Position numbers and translations under genes: made by a program
The notes under the pieces: model-generated
The model's input: the letters and a program-made list of their open reading frames with translations, nothing else
Databases searched by the model: none
Told to the model about the DNA's origin: nothing
Source: Rhodococcus yunnanensis NBRC 103083
Lineage (GTDB): Bacteria > Actinomycetota > Actinomycetes > Mycobacteriales > Mycobacteriaceae
DNA length: 64,000 nt
Direction of reading: 5' to 3'
Assembly (NCBI RefSeq): GCF_001895005.1
Contig: NZ_BCXH01000006.1
Span: 186,001-250,000 of the forward strand
Shown: positions 9,206-17,976 of the stretch, in pieces
Numbering within the stretch: the stretch's first letter is position 1
How the letters are laid out: each line of letters begins with the position of its first letter

Positions 9206-10829
9206 GCGGAGTAACTGCACCGCGGCCGGGGATGGCGTCGATGAGCTTACGGGTGTACTCGGTGGCAGGTTCGGCGAACAGGGGACGCGTCGCCCGCGAT
9301 TCGACGACGCGTCCGGCCTCGAGGACCGTCACGCGGTCGGCGATCTGCCGAACGAGACTCAGGTCATGCGAGATGAAGACGTACGTCAGATCCTTGCGCG
9401 CACGCAGATCGATCAGCAGGTCGATGATCTGAGCCTGTACCGACACGTCGAGTGCGGAGGTCGGCTCGTCGAGAACCAGGATTCGAGGATCGAGCATCAA
9501 CGCGCGGGCGAGTGCGACGCGTTGGCGCTGCCCACCGGACAGCTCGACGGCCAGGCGACCGAGCAGGGACTTCGCGAGTGCGAGGTCGTCGAGAATGGCG
9601 TCGATTCGCGTGCGGCGTGCGGCGCGGTCCAGCTCGTGGTGGATGACGAGGGGCTCGTCCAGCAGTGATTCGACATCGAAGCGCGGATCGAGTGCGGACA
9701 GCGGATTCTGGTAGATCAGTTGCAGGGTCGTGGCATGTGAGACATCCTGCCGCGCAGCGGAGGACACGGGGTGACCGGCGACGGTGACGGTACCGGAGTC
9801 GAACGGTGTGAGCCCGGCGATGATGCGGGCTGCCGTGGTCTTCCCTGACCCGGATTCGCCGACGATGGCATGGATCTCACCGGGCAGGACATCGAAGCCG
9901 ACGTCGTCGAGCGCCGTGGTTCGTCCCTGGCCGCCGATCTTGGAACCGAAGGTCTTGGTGAGACCGGAGACGGTGATGGCAGGAGCGTCGGTGTCGTTCG
10001 CAGCGTGTGCGCGGTCGGCGTACCGGTCGGGTGACAGAGCGGGCGCATCGGCGACGAGGCGTGCTGTGTATGCATGTTGCGGTGTACCGAGAACGTCACG
10101 GGCCGAGCCGTATTCGGCCTCGACGCCGTCGTTGAGTACGAGAACCGAGTCGCTGCGGTCGCTGGCGAGTGCAAGGTCGTGGGTGATGAACAGGATTGCC
10201 AGGCCGAGGTCCTGTTTCAGATCGCCCAGAAGATCGAGGATGGTCTTCTGGACGGTCACATCCAGGGCAGAGGTCGGTTCGTCCGCGATGAGCAGACGCG
10301 GATTCTGAGCTATCGAGATCGCGATGAGCACCCGTTGGAGCTGGCCACCGGACAACTCGTGCGGGTATGCCCTGGCGCGCTCGGCGGCTCCGCGGATTCC
10401 GACGCGATCGAGCAGTTCGACTGCGCGGCGTCGTGCTTCGGATTTCGATCCGGCACCAGCGCGCAGCAGGACTCGCGTGAGTTGGTGGCCGACCCTCTGC
10501 AACGGGTCGAGCGATCCGAGCGGATCCTGCGGCACGTATCCCACCACACTGCCGTGCAGTTCGCGCCACCGCCGCCTACTCAGTGACACGACGTCGGTAC
10601 CGGCGACACGCGCGCTACCGCCGATGATGTGCCCGTTCGACGGCAGCAGGCCGCTGACCGCGCGGGCAACCGTGGTCTTTCCCGACCCGGATTGCCCGAC
10701 GAGAGCGAGGGTGTCGCCGGGTGCCAGCCGGAACGAGATGTCCTTGACCGTCGCCGTGATGTGTTTGCCGGTCGCGTAACCGACGCTCAAACCTTCGACC
10801 TCCAGGACCGGAGTGTTCGGTGAAGTCAT
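9171..10829 (-). CDS. Fused DppD-DppF ABC importer ATPase
   Basis: The 552-residue protein has two ABC domains and serves importer 2 with the permeases at 10834-12631 and binding protein 12628-14274. Domain 1 has Walker A GQSGSGKTT (about 45-53), signature LSGGQLQR and LLIADEPTSALD. Domain 2 has GESGSGKTT, LSGGQRQR and ILVLDEPTSALD. The chosen ATG (10829) lies five bases after the permease stop; the reading frame extends 56 codons further but only antisense to the permease. The C-terminal residues ANARALA are encoded by the palindromic repeat at 9154-9205, so the natural end has probably been replaced by repeat sequence. Confidence 0.92.
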   Translation of the reverse strand: MTSPNTPVLEVEGLSVGYATGKHITATVKDISFRLAPGDTLALVGQSGSGKTTVARAVSGLLPSNGHIIGGSARVAGTDVVSLSRRRWRELHGSVVGYVPQDPLGSLDPLQRVGHQLTRVLLRAGAGSKSEARRRAVELLDRVGIRGAAERARAYPHELSGGQLQRVLIAISIAQNPRLLIADEPTSALDVTVQKTILDLLGDLKQDLGLAILFITHDLALASDRSDSVLVLNDGVEAEYGSARDVLGTPQHAYTARLVADAPALSPDRYADRAHAANDTDAPAITVSGLTKTFGSKIGGQGRTTALDDVGFDVLPGEIHAIVGESGSGKTTAARIIAGLTPFDSGTVTVAGHPVSSAARQDVSHATTLQLIYQNPLSALDPRFDVESLLDEPLVIHHELDRAARRTRIDAILDDLALAKSLLGRLAVELSGGQRQRVALARALMLDPRILVLDEPTSALDVSVQAQIIDLLIDLRARKDLTYVFISHDLSLVRQIADRVTVLEAGRVVESRATRPLFAEPATEYTRKLIDAIPGRGAVTPPHSPANARALA

Positions 10830-10833
10830 GGGT

Positions 10834-11667
10834 CTACCTCGCTGCGTTGGTGCGAATGATGTTGGCAAGGTGGCTGATCGACACCACTGACACGACGATG
10901 ACGAGCGCGGGGAAGAGGACGAGCCACGGTGAGGAGACGATGTATTCCCGGCCTTCGGCAACGAGCAGTCCCCATTCCGGCTGGGGCGGGGGTGCACCGA
11001 ATCCGAGGAAGCTCAGCGACGCGATCCAGATGATCGACGCGCCGAACTGCAGTGCGGTCAGCGACAGCACCGCCGAATACGCGTTCGGGAGTACGTGGCG
11101 CAGTAGAAGCCGCTTGGTGTCGGCACCGATGTGTCGGGACGATTCGACGAACGGCAGGTTGCGCACCGTCAGGACCTCGGACCGCATCAGCCGAGTGAAG
11201 ACGGCGACCGACGCGATGCCCACTGCCACAGCGGCGTTGAGTCGACCGAACCCGAGCGCGGTGACCAGTACCATCGAGAGCAGCAAGCCGGGGATCGAGA
11301 GCAGGACGTCGACGATCCTGCTGACCACCGCGTCGACCCACCCGCCGGCATAGGCCGCGACGAGCCCGAGAGCCGAGCCGATCCCGAGGCCGATCACGAC
11401 GGCGATCAGGGATCCGAGCAGGGTTCGGCCGGTTCCATGCACGACGCGGCTGAACATGTCCCGTCCCAGGTAATCGGTGCCGAACAGGTGAGCAGCGCTC
11501 GGCCCCTGCAGGATCGAGTCGGAGTCGGGCAGAAGTGGGTCGTGCGAGGCGATCAGACCGGGCACCACGATGAACAGAACGAGCACGAGTACGACGGTCA
11601 GCGCGAACCAGTCGGCCGGTCGCAACGCGAACGTGCGGGAGGGCCGAACCTCGGTCGTATCAGACAT
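10834..11667 (-). CDS. Dpp-type ABC importer permease (DppC-like)
   Basis: This 277-residue integral membrane protein has about six helices. It carries the DppC motif FGTDYLGRDMFSR near residue 63, the EAA-type cytoplasmic loop before LLLRHVLPNAYSAV, and SFLGFGAPPPQPEWG near the C-terminus. It overlaps the DppB-like gene by eight bases. It would form the translocation channel with that partner. Confidence 0.92.
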   Translation of the reverse strand: MSDTTEVRPSRTFALRPADWFALTVVLVLVLFIVVPGLIASHDPLLPDSDSILQGPSAAHLFGTDYLGRDMFSRVVHGTGRTLLGSLIAVVIGLGIGSALGLVAAYAGGWVDAVVSRIVDVLLSIPGLLLSMVLVTALGFGRLNAAVAVGIASVAVFTRLMRSEVLTVRNLPFVESSRHIGADTKRLLLRHVLPNAYSAVLSLTALQFGASIIWIASLSFLGFGAPPPQPEWGLLVAEGREYIVSSPWLVLFPALVIVVSVVSISHLANIIRTNAAR

Positions 11668-12631
11668 CGACTGTGTCCTTCCGTGAGGTCGTGGCGGGAC
11701 TCTGGTGAGCGATGCGCGGGTCGATCTTGGGGTACACGAGATCGGTGACGAGGCTGACCGTCACGAACACCAACGACACGAACGTGACCACCGCGAGGAT
11801 GACCGGGCTGTCCTGATCGCGCAGTGCCTCGCGGGTGACGAAACCGATGCCCGATCGATTGAAGATGGTCTCGGTGACCACCGAACCGGCCAGCAGTTCA
11901 CCCGCGGTGATGCCCAGCAGCGTGATGACCGGGATCGACGCGTTCTTCAGGATGTGCCGCGCCAGTATCGTCCGCTCGGACACGCCGGTCGATCGCAGGA
12001 CCGTGACGAACTGCTCCTGCGAGGACTTGCGTAGACCCTGAATCAGGACCTGCGCGATGGGCGGCGATACCGCGAGTCCCAACGTCAGCGCAGGCAACAG
12101 CAGTGAACGGAATCCCTCGTCGCGTATCGACGATACCCAGCCCAGTTGGAACGAGAAGATCTGCAGCAGAATCAGTCCGACGAGAAAGCTTGGTGTCGAC
12201 TGCAGCAGTGCCGGGATCAGCGTTGCGATCGTCCGCAGCCGCGACCACGGTGCGTACACCGCGATCAGCGACATGATCAGCGCGAACCCGATCGCGAACA
12301 CCAACCCCATCGACGCCAGCCGCAGTGTCTCGGGAATCGCATCCAGCAACACATCGACGACGTCTCGCCCGGTGGTGATCGAGAACCCGAAATCACCGGT
12401 GACCGCGCGCGACAACGAGATGAAGTACTGCTCGATTCCGGACTTGTCCAGGTTGTAGTACGCGAGCAGCGACTGACCGATGTCCTCGGGAAGCGGATTC
12501 TGCGGGTTGTCGATCTGATTCTGGATGGGGTCGCCCGGCAGCAGGAACAGCGCGTAGAAGACGAACGTGTAACTGAGCACGACGACGAGCAACGACTGGG
12601 CGACGCGTTTGATCACGGCAACTGTGTTCAT
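11660..12631 (-). CDS. Dpp-type ABC importer permease (DppB-like)
   Basis: The 323-residue DppB-type permease begins with VIKRVAQSLLVVVLSYTFVFYALFLLPGDP, i.e. the usual first helix and LLPGDP motif. It continues with the GLRKSSQEQFVTVLRSTGVSERTILARHILKN cytoplasmic loop and ends in SLVTDLVYPKIDPR. ATG 12631 overlaps the binding-protein stop (ATGA) and is preceded by GGAG; a second ATG five codons upstream is possible. Confidence 0.92.
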   Translation of the reverse strand: MNTVAVIKRVAQSLLVVVLSYTFVFYALFLLPGDPIQNQIDNPQNPLPEDIGQSLLAYYNLDKSGIEQYFISLSRAVTGDFGFSITTGRDVVDVLLDAIPETLRLASMGLVFAIGFALIMSLIAVYAPWSRLRTIATLIPALLQSTPSFLVGLILLQIFSFQLGWVSSIRDEGFRSLLLPALTLGLAVSPPIAQVLIQGLRKSSQEQFVTVLRSTGVSERTILARHILKNASIPVITLLGITAGELLAGSVVTETIFNRSGIGFVTREALRDQDSPVILAVVTFVSLVFVTVSLVTDLVYPKIDPRIAHQSPATTSRKDTVDV

Positions 12632-14274
12632 TTCTCCGACAGCCACACTCCCTGGAAGTTGGGACGTGCCGTGGCATTGTGCGTGAGGCCATGGACGTAG
12701 GACTGGGTGACGTAGATCTGTGAGTTGTCGATCGTGGGAATGAAGTAGCCCTGATCGATCAGGTAGGCCTGGATGTCGGCGAGGATCTTGTCGGACTGCG
12801 CGGAGTCGGTGGTGTTCAGTTGCGCCTGGAGCAGTTCGTCGAGCTTCGGGTCACTGCCTTTGAGCTGCAACGAATCCGCGTACTTGCTGCCGAACGAGTT
12901 GGTCAGATTGAACGGGTCGACGAAGTTGGAGCCCTGGGACAGCAGGCCGAGAGTCTCGTCCTTGACGGCCGTCGGGTACTTCGAGTAGTCGGTCTCCTTC
13001 AGCTGGAGATCGATTCCGATGTTCTTGTACTGATTCTGGATGAGCTCGAAGAGTGGCTTGGCGATGTTGGTGTAGACGTCGATGTAGACCGGCAGTGCGA
13101 GAGGTTGTCCGTCCTTGGTGCGGATCCCGTCCGAGTTCTTGGTGGACCAGCCGGCGTCGTCGAGAAGCGCGTTGGCCTTGCCCTCGTCGAACTCGAGCTT
13201 CGACGACTCGTCGACGAACCACGGTTGGTTGTCCGCGACGACACTGCGGGCCGGACGCCAGCGGTCGGTCAGCAGATCGTCGACGAGCCCCTGGCGGTCG
13301 ACACCGACCTGGAGTGCTTGGCGGACGCGTGGATCGCCGAGCGCAGGGTTGGCCTGCACCCGAACTCCGAAGCCGCTGGTCCCCGTCGCCACCTCGATGA
13401 TATTGAAACCGGCTGCATCGAGTGCTGCCTCCTCACTCGGCTGGACGTAGCGGAGTGCATCGCCCTGACCGGAACGAAGCGAACCGAGTCGGACGCTGTC
13501 CTCGAGCACCGGGATGAACGAGATCGAGTCCAGGTACGCCTCGCCTTGATTCTCGAACGACGGCGGCGCCCAGTCGTATCCGTCGCGGCGTTCGAGAACG
13601 ATCTCCTTGCCTGCCTCTTCCTTGGTAGCGACGAAGGGGCCGCTGCCGATCAGATTGAGCACGCTCGACTGGTCCTCCCTGGACAGGTCGAGGGTCTTGT
13701 TCGAGACGAATCCCAGGTTCTGCTCGGACAACACCTGCAGGAAGTACGGCCGTGTCTCGGCGAGCGAGATGGTGACGCTGTTGGTGGCGGGGTCCGCGGT
13801 GACCGAGTCGACTTTGGGGAAGTAACTCGACCGAGTGATTCCCTTCGCCTCGTCGCCGAACGCGTTGAGCGTGAGATTGCGTCGAACGTTCTCCAGATCG
13901 AGCGCGGAGCCGTCGCTGTAGGTGACGCCGTCACGAATCTTGAACGTGTACTGCTTGCCCGTCGGGTCGATCGTCCAGCTCTCGGCGATCCACGGCTCGA
14001 CTTCCTTCGTCTCGAGATTCAGGTAGACGAGGCGGTCGACGAGGTTGTTGACGATCGCCGACGTCTGCCAGAAGCTACCGCCGGTCTGCAACTGGAAGGA
14101 CACGGGAACCTCGGCGTCGAGGTAGACGAAGTCGCCTCCGCGTCTGTCGCCGGAATCTGCCGATGCGACGTCGTCGCCGCCGTTGCTTCCGCACGCCGTC
14201 GCGATGGTCGCGGCGGCGAGCAGGACACCGATCCATGCCTTCGAACGTGGGAGTCTGGCCGATCTTCGAGACAT
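12628..14274 (-). CDS. Extracellular solute-binding lipoprotein, family 5 (DppA/OppA-like)
   Basis: The 548-residue lipoprotein has a signal peptide ending in the lipobox TATAC with lipid-modified Cys28, then a family-5 ligand-binding domain (KIRDGVTYSDGSALDLENV, RVRQALQVGVDRQGLVDDLL, LLDDAGW). It is the first gene of the minus-strand operon and captures the substrate for importer 2. By eye the mature protein has no Met and no Cys except the lipidated Cys28, in roughly 520 residues. Family-5 proteins bind peptides, nickel, glutathione, opines and others. The setting suggests an organosulfur ligand. Confidence 0.92.
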   Translation of the reverse strand: MSRRSARLPRSKAWIGVLLAAATIATACGSNGGDDVASADSGDRRGGDFVYLDAEVPVSFQLQTGGSFWQTSAIVNNLVDRLVYLNLETKEVEPWIAESWTIDPTGKQYTFKIRDGVTYSDGSALDLENVRRNLTLNAFGDEAKGITRSSYFPKVDSVTADPATNSVTISLAETRPYFLQVLSEQNLGFVSNKTLDLSREDQSSVLNLIGSGPFVATKEEAGKEIVLERRDGYDWAPPSFENQGEAYLDSISFIPVLEDSVRLGSLRSGQGDALRYVQPSEEAALDAAGFNIIEVATGTSGFGVRVQANPALGDPRVRQALQVGVDRQGLVDDLLTDRWRPARSVVADNQPWFVDESSKLEFDEGKANALLDDAGWSTKNSDGIRTKDGQPLALPVYIDVYTNIAKPLFELIQNQYKNIGIDLQLKETDYSKYPTAVKDETLGLLSQGSNFVDPFNLTNSFGSKYADSLQLKGSDPKLDELLQAQLNTTDSAQSDKILADIQAYLIDQGYFIPTIDNSQIYVTQSYVHGLTHNATARPNFQGVWLSEK

Positions 14275-14451
14275 GGTTCAAGAGTCCTTTGTGATGGGGT
14301 GGTCGAGAAAAGTGTTCACGGTGAGCCGAATTGCCGTAAGTGGCGGGAACGCCGCAAGGGGACGACGGCACGGGTGCCGAAACGTATCTGGAAGATCATG
14401 GACGACGCGTGCCGCCGGCGATACCCAAAAAATCAGGCTGATCGAATCCGT

Positions 14452-14476
14452 TTTCTCTATCAACTCTGTAGAGAAA
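14452..14476. promoter_or_regulatory. 25-bp inverted repeat, candidate Rrf2-type operator
   Basis: TTTCTCTA-N9-TAGAGAAA has perfect 8-base arms and lies 56 bases before the FMN reductase-rhodanese start. A nearly identical element with the same length and spacing stands before the rhodanese at 53594. Flanks match too (TGATC upstream, GAT downstream). The gene for an Rrf2 regulator lies 1 kb downstream. It sits between divergent operons and could affect both. Confidence 0.6.
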
Positions 14477-14532
14477 GATTGCCCGAGGACGTTGCCACCC
14501 GTCGTGGCATCGAGAAACGAGAGGACTCATCG

Positions 14533-15450
14533 ATGGCGCTTGTATCGGTACTTGTCGGTTCACCGGTCGGCTCGTCGGTCGCCGCAGGTCTCGGGTCCTA
14601 CGTGCAGAGCAAGCTGGAGGGGACAGGACACACTGTCGTGATGCTCGACGCGTCGACCATCGCGGCGTCCTCGCTGATCGGGGGAGACTCGTCCGATCCC
14701 GACGTCGTCGAGATGGTCGGTTTGATCGAGGCATCCGACGGAGTGGTGATCACGACTCCGATTCAGACCAACTCGTACTCCGGCGTACTGAAGGCGCTGC
14801 TCGACGTTCTTCCGGCCGACGCGTTCGCCGAAAAGGCCCTGGTGCCGCTGGCAACCGGTGGCAGCAATTTCCATGTCAGTGCCCTGGAATACGCCCTCGT
14901 GCCGGTTCTCCGGAATCTCGGTGCACGGCAGATAGTCTCGGGTGCCTACGTACTCGATCGCGATGTCGTGTTCCATCCGTGCGACGTGTCCTTGGCGCCC
15001 GAGGCCGAGTTCGCCGTGGACTCGGTGATCGACTCGTTCGAGTCGGCATTGGACGCACCTGCCGCCGCGGCGTCGGACGACCAGGATTGGACCAGGAGCG
15101 TCTCGGCGCAGCGTGCGTTGACTCTGTATCGGAGCGGCGCACTGCTGCTCGATGTCAGATCCAATGCGCAGGATCCGGATTCGGGTTTCGTGGACGGTGC
15201 GATGGTAGTACCGAAATCCGATATCGAAGATCGATTCGGGCAGGAGTCGGACGGTCGGCTGAGTGCGCGATTCGATCCGAGCGAACCAATTCTGGTGTTC
15301 TGCAACGGTGCACTGGGATCTCGCCCGGTCGCGCTTCGTCTCGAAGCGCTCGGATACACCTCGGTGCGTCAGGTTCGCGGAGGTTTCAAGGCTCTCGTCG
15401 CGGAGCAGAGCCGAGGTCACCGTCCGCGAGCGTTCCACACGGGTCCGTAG
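14533..15450 (+). CDS. NADPH-dependent FMN reductase fused to a rhodanese domain
   Basis: The 305-residue protein joins two domains. Residues 1 to about 180 are a flavodoxin-like FMN reductase of the SsuE/MsuE type (VLVGSPVGSSVAAGL near the start, ITTPIQTNSYSGVLKALLDVLP, LVPLATGGSNFH). From about residue 195 a rhodanese domain follows (LLLDVRSNAQDPDSGFVDGA) with active-site Cys257 in FCNGALGSRP. The reductase part would feed FMNH2 to the monooxygenases around it. The rhodanese part could transfer sulfane sulfur or act on released sulfite. ATG 14533 has GAGAGG in front; the frame stays open upstream, but that stretch contains the candidate operator. It heads a ~12-kb operon. Confidence 0.87.
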   Translation: MALVSVLVGSPVGSSVAAGLGSYVQSKLEGTGHTVVMLDASTIAASSLIGGDSSDPDVVEMVGLIEASDGVVITTPIQTNSYSGVLKALLDVLPADAFAEKALVPLATGGSNFHVSALEYALVPVLRNLGARQIVSGAYVLDRDVVFHPCDVSLAPEAEFAVDSVIDSFESALDAPAAAASDDQDWTRSVSAQRALTLYRSGALLLDVRSNAQDPDSGFVDGAMVVPKSDIEDRFGQESDGRLSARFDPSEPILVFCNGALGSRPVALRLEALGYTSVRQVRGGFKALVAEQSRGHRPRAFHTGP

Positions 15451-15481
15451 ACCCTTCTCGACAATCAGTTCCACTCGATCG

Positions 15482-15501
15482 TTCTCTGACAGAAAAGAGA
15501 A
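15482..15501. promoter_or_regulatory. Short inverted repeat before the Rrf2 gene
   Basis: TTCTCT-N8-AGAGAA precedes GTG 15505 by three bases and would cover its ribosome binding site. Arms resemble those at 14452 but the spacing is three bases shorter, so equivalence is doubtful. Autoregulation is possible. Confidence 0.3.
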
Positions 15502-15504
15502 GCT

Positions 15505-15990
15505 GTGCGGATCTCCGCGAAAACCGAATACGCAGTGAAGGCTTTGGCGCAGTTGGCGATCGACTGGGAGAATCCGCAGAGTTCCGAGCAGATCGCGCAG
15601 CAGCAGGACATCCCGCACAAGTTTCTCGAGGCCATTCTGGCGGAGCTTCGCCGGACGCAGTTCATCAGCAGTCAGCGAGGCCACGGCGGCGGACACCGTC
15701 TGCGTCGTGATCCGTCGACCATCGTGATCGCGGACGTGCTGCGCGCCGTCAACGGGCCCCTGTTCACCATTCGAGGTGAATGTCCCGAGGACGTCGAGTA
15801 CGCAGAGCCGGTCGGTGCACTGCAGAACTTGTGGATCGCAACGCGCGTCGCATTGAGGTCGGTGCTCGAGAAGACGACGTTGGCCGATCTGGTCGGCGGA
15901 TCGCTCCCGGAGCACGTCATGGAACTGACCCGAGGCAGCGATGCGTGGGTCTCGCACACCTACCAGCTGACCACCACGCAGAACAACTGA
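15505..15990 (+). CDS. Rrf2-family transcriptional regulator
   Basis: The 161-residue protein has the Rrf2 winged helix: MRISAKTEYAVKALAQLA, then SSEQIAQQQDIPHKFLEAIL as helix-turn-helix, and GHGGGHRLRRDPSTI as the wing. It has a single Cys (GECPEDVEY), not the three-Cys cluster of IscR or NsrR, so an Fe-S cluster is unlikely. This fits the cluster-free CymR type, which controls cysteine metabolism in Firmicutes. Its place between the FMN reductase and sulfur genes, and the inverted repeats at 14452 and 53514, make a local sulfur regulator likely (inference). Confidence 0.88.
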   Translation: MRISAKTEYAVKALAQLAIDWENPQSSEQIAQQQDIPHKFLEAILAELRRTQFISSQRGHGGGHRLRRDPSTIVIADVLRAVNGPLFTIRGECPEDVEYAEPVGALQNLWIATRVALRSVLEKTTLADLVGGSLPEHVMELTRGSDAWVSHTYQLTTTQNN

Positions 15991-16009
15991 CAACCAGAAA
16001 GCCCAGGAA

Positions 16010-17233
16010 GTGACAACAACGATCGAACAAACCGGAACCCAGACAAGCGACGACGAGCGTGATGTCGACGCCTTGTCTCGGCGGGCTCCGCGCATCCTCG
16101 CCTCGATCGCGGACGGTGCGGCCGAGCGTGAGTCGAAGCGCATCATGCCGCAGAAGGAGATCGCGTCGATCATCGGCGCAGGGCTCGGAACGTGGCGGGT
16201 GCCTGCCGAATACGGCGGACCGGACGCGACATTGGCGACATTCTTCGAATTCGTCGTCGAACTCGCCGCCGCGGATGCCAACATCGCGCAGGCTCTCCGA
16301 TCGCACTTCGCGTTCGTCGAGACCCTACGGCGCTCACCGGACTCGGAGCAGAAGCAGCGGTGGTTCGCCCGCGTTCTCGCAGGCGATGTCTTCGGGCTCG
16401 CGAGCGGTGAAACGGGTGGTGTCCACGGTGTCGTGTCGACGAGACTCACGGCGTCGGAAGACGGCTGGGTCGTCGACGGCACCAAGTTCTACAGCACCGG
16501 CACGTTGTTCGCCGACTGGATCGTCGTGCGCGCGGTGGATCCGGACGACAAGCCCAGGTCGTTCGTCCTGCCGTCGGACCGGGCGGGTATCGAACGGGTC
16601 GACGACTGGGACGGTATCGGCCAGCGATTGACTGCCAGTGGCACAACGATTTTCGAGAGTGTGCGAGTCGACGACTCGGACTTCCTCGTCCAACGCGACG
16701 TCGAGGGCGCACGGCCGAGGCAGTCTCCGTTCTTTCAGCTGTTCCTCGCTGCCGTCGAGGTCGGAATCGCGAAGAACGCGTTGGCGGATGCCATTGCCTA
16801 CGCTCGGGGCAAAGCGCGACCCATCAAGCATGCGGGAGTCGCACGCTCGGTCGACGATCCGTACGTGCAACACGCGGTCGGTGAAATGGCGTCGCGCACC
16901 TACGCGGCCGAGGCCGGTGTTCTCCGCGCTGCCGCCGCGATCGACCGCACCGACGGACACGAACCACACGGCCAGGTCGAGGACGCAGCCGTCCTCGCCG
17001 CCAGTCTCGAAGTGTCGCAGGCACAGTTCTTCGCGATCGAGGCGGCGCTGAAGACCTCCGAGCTGTTGTTCGATGTCGGCGGCGCTTCCACCGCGCAGCG
17101 CACCCACAATTTCGACCGGCACTGGCGCAATGCCAGGACGGTTGCCAACCACAATCCACGTGCCTACAAGGCATCCGTCGTCGGCGCATATCTGCTCGCC
17201 GACATCGAACCGCCGATCACCGGCTTCTTCTGA
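16010..17233 (+). CDS. DszC/SfnB-like flavin monooxygenase (acyl-CoA dehydrogenase fold)
   Basis: The 407-residue protein shows the family layout: N-terminal helices with WRVPAEYGGPDATLATFFE, the middle domain DGTKFYSTGTLFADWIVV and DDWDGIGQRLTASGTTIFE, and the C-terminal bundle ending in FDRHWRNARTVANHNPRAYK. The last motif is typical of the DszC/SfnB group rather than true acyl-CoA dehydrogenases, which supports an FMNH2-dependent oxygenase. It starts at GTG 16010, 19 bases after the Rrf2 stop. It has no Cys and two internal Met by eye. Its closest relative in the window is 61214-62407. Confidence 0.88.
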   Translation: MTTTIEQTGTQTSDDERDVDALSRRAPRILASIADGAAERESKRIMPQKEIASIIGAGLGTWRVPAEYGGPDATLATFFEFVVELAAADANIAQALRSHFAFVETLRRSPDSEQKQRWFARVLAGDVFGLASGETGGVHGVVSTRLTASEDGWVVDGTKFYSTGTLFADWIVVRAVDPDDKPRSFVLPSDRAGIERVDDWDGIGQRLTASGTTIFESVRVDDSDFLVQRDVEGARPRQSPFFQLFLAAVEVGIAKNALADAIAYARGKARPIKHAGVARSVDDPYVQHAVGEMASRTYAAEAGVLRAAAAIDRTDGHEPHGQVEDAAVLAASLEVSQAQFFAIEAALKTSELLFDVGGASTAQRTHNFDRHWRNARTVANHNPRAYKASVVGAYLLADIEPPITGFF

Positions 17234-17241
17234 GAGGGACC

Positions 17242-17946
17242 ATGTCTTCCGTATTCGATTCCATCCGTTCGTACTTCTACGTCCCGGCCTACCGCGAGGA
17301 CCTCGTCGCAGCCGCATTCGACAACGACGCCGACGCAGTCGTGTTCGATCTCGAGCACCTCACTCCCGACGACCAGAAGGACGCCGGGCGCGCACTCGTC
17401 GCCGAGGTGATCGCAACCGAGCAGCCCAAGCCGGTCCTGGTGCGCGTCAACGGGTACCCGACAGGCTGGTACGAGCGTGATCTCGACGCCGTCGTCGGAC
17501 CCGGACTCACTGCTCTTCGAATCCCCAAGTCCGAGAGCGCTGCCGAGGTGCGCGCCATCGCCCGAGCATTGGACGCGCGCCGTGCGGTTGCCGGCATCAC
17601 CCGGGTCATCCCGCTCCAGGTGATGATCGAGACCGCCGTCGGCGTCACCGCAGTCGACGAGTTGGCCGTGGCCACACATCTCGTCGAGTCCATCGGTCTC
17701 GGCGAGGGCGACCTCAAGGCCGACCTCGGAACCGCCACCGACGAGGGGTTGGCGTTCTCACGCGCCAGGCTCGTCGTCGCGGCCCGTGCAGCCGGACTGC
17801 CGGGGCCGGTGCAGGTCACCTTCAACCCGGCGGGCAGCCACGACGAGCTCAAGCGATCCACCGAACTCGGCCGGAGCCTCGGCTACAGCTCACGTACCTT
17901 GCTCGATCCGGCGCACGTCGCGTTGGTCAACTCCGTCTACGCCTGA
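17242..17946 (+). CDS. HpcH/HpaI aldolase or CitE-like lyase family protein
   Basis: The 234-residue TIM-barrel protein resembles CitE/HpcH: SYFYVPAYREDLVAAAF, AVVFDLEHL, an Arg in VLVRVNG, the metal-ligand Glu in PLQVMIETAVGV and Asp in GLGEGDLKADLG. Family members cleave C-C bonds of CoA thioesters or 2-oxo acids. It lies eight bases after the DszC-like gene and 30 bases before the binding protein, so it probably acts on the carbon skeleton after desulfurisation (inference). It is shorter than CitE (~290). No Cys and one internal Met by eye. Substrate unknown. Confidence 0.8.
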   Translation: MSSVFDSIRSYFYVPAYREDLVAAAFDNDADAVVFDLEHLTPDDQKDAGRALVAEVIATEQPKPVLVRVNGYPTGWYERDLDAVVGPGLTALRIPKSESAAEVRAIARALDARRAVAGITRVIPLQVMIETAVGVTAVDELAVATHLVESIGLGEGDLKADLGTATDEGLAFSRARLVVAARAAGLPGPVQVTFNPAGSHDELKRSTELGRSLGYSSRTLLDPAHVALVNSVYA

Positions 17947-17976
17947 CACCGAACCACCTCGAGAATCGAAAGACCG

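Noticed and set aside
12820-14532. Long plus-strand open frame running into the FMN reductase gene
   Set aside because: It is antisense to the binding-protein gene on the minus strand and has no domain until ATG 14533; high GC keeps such frames open.
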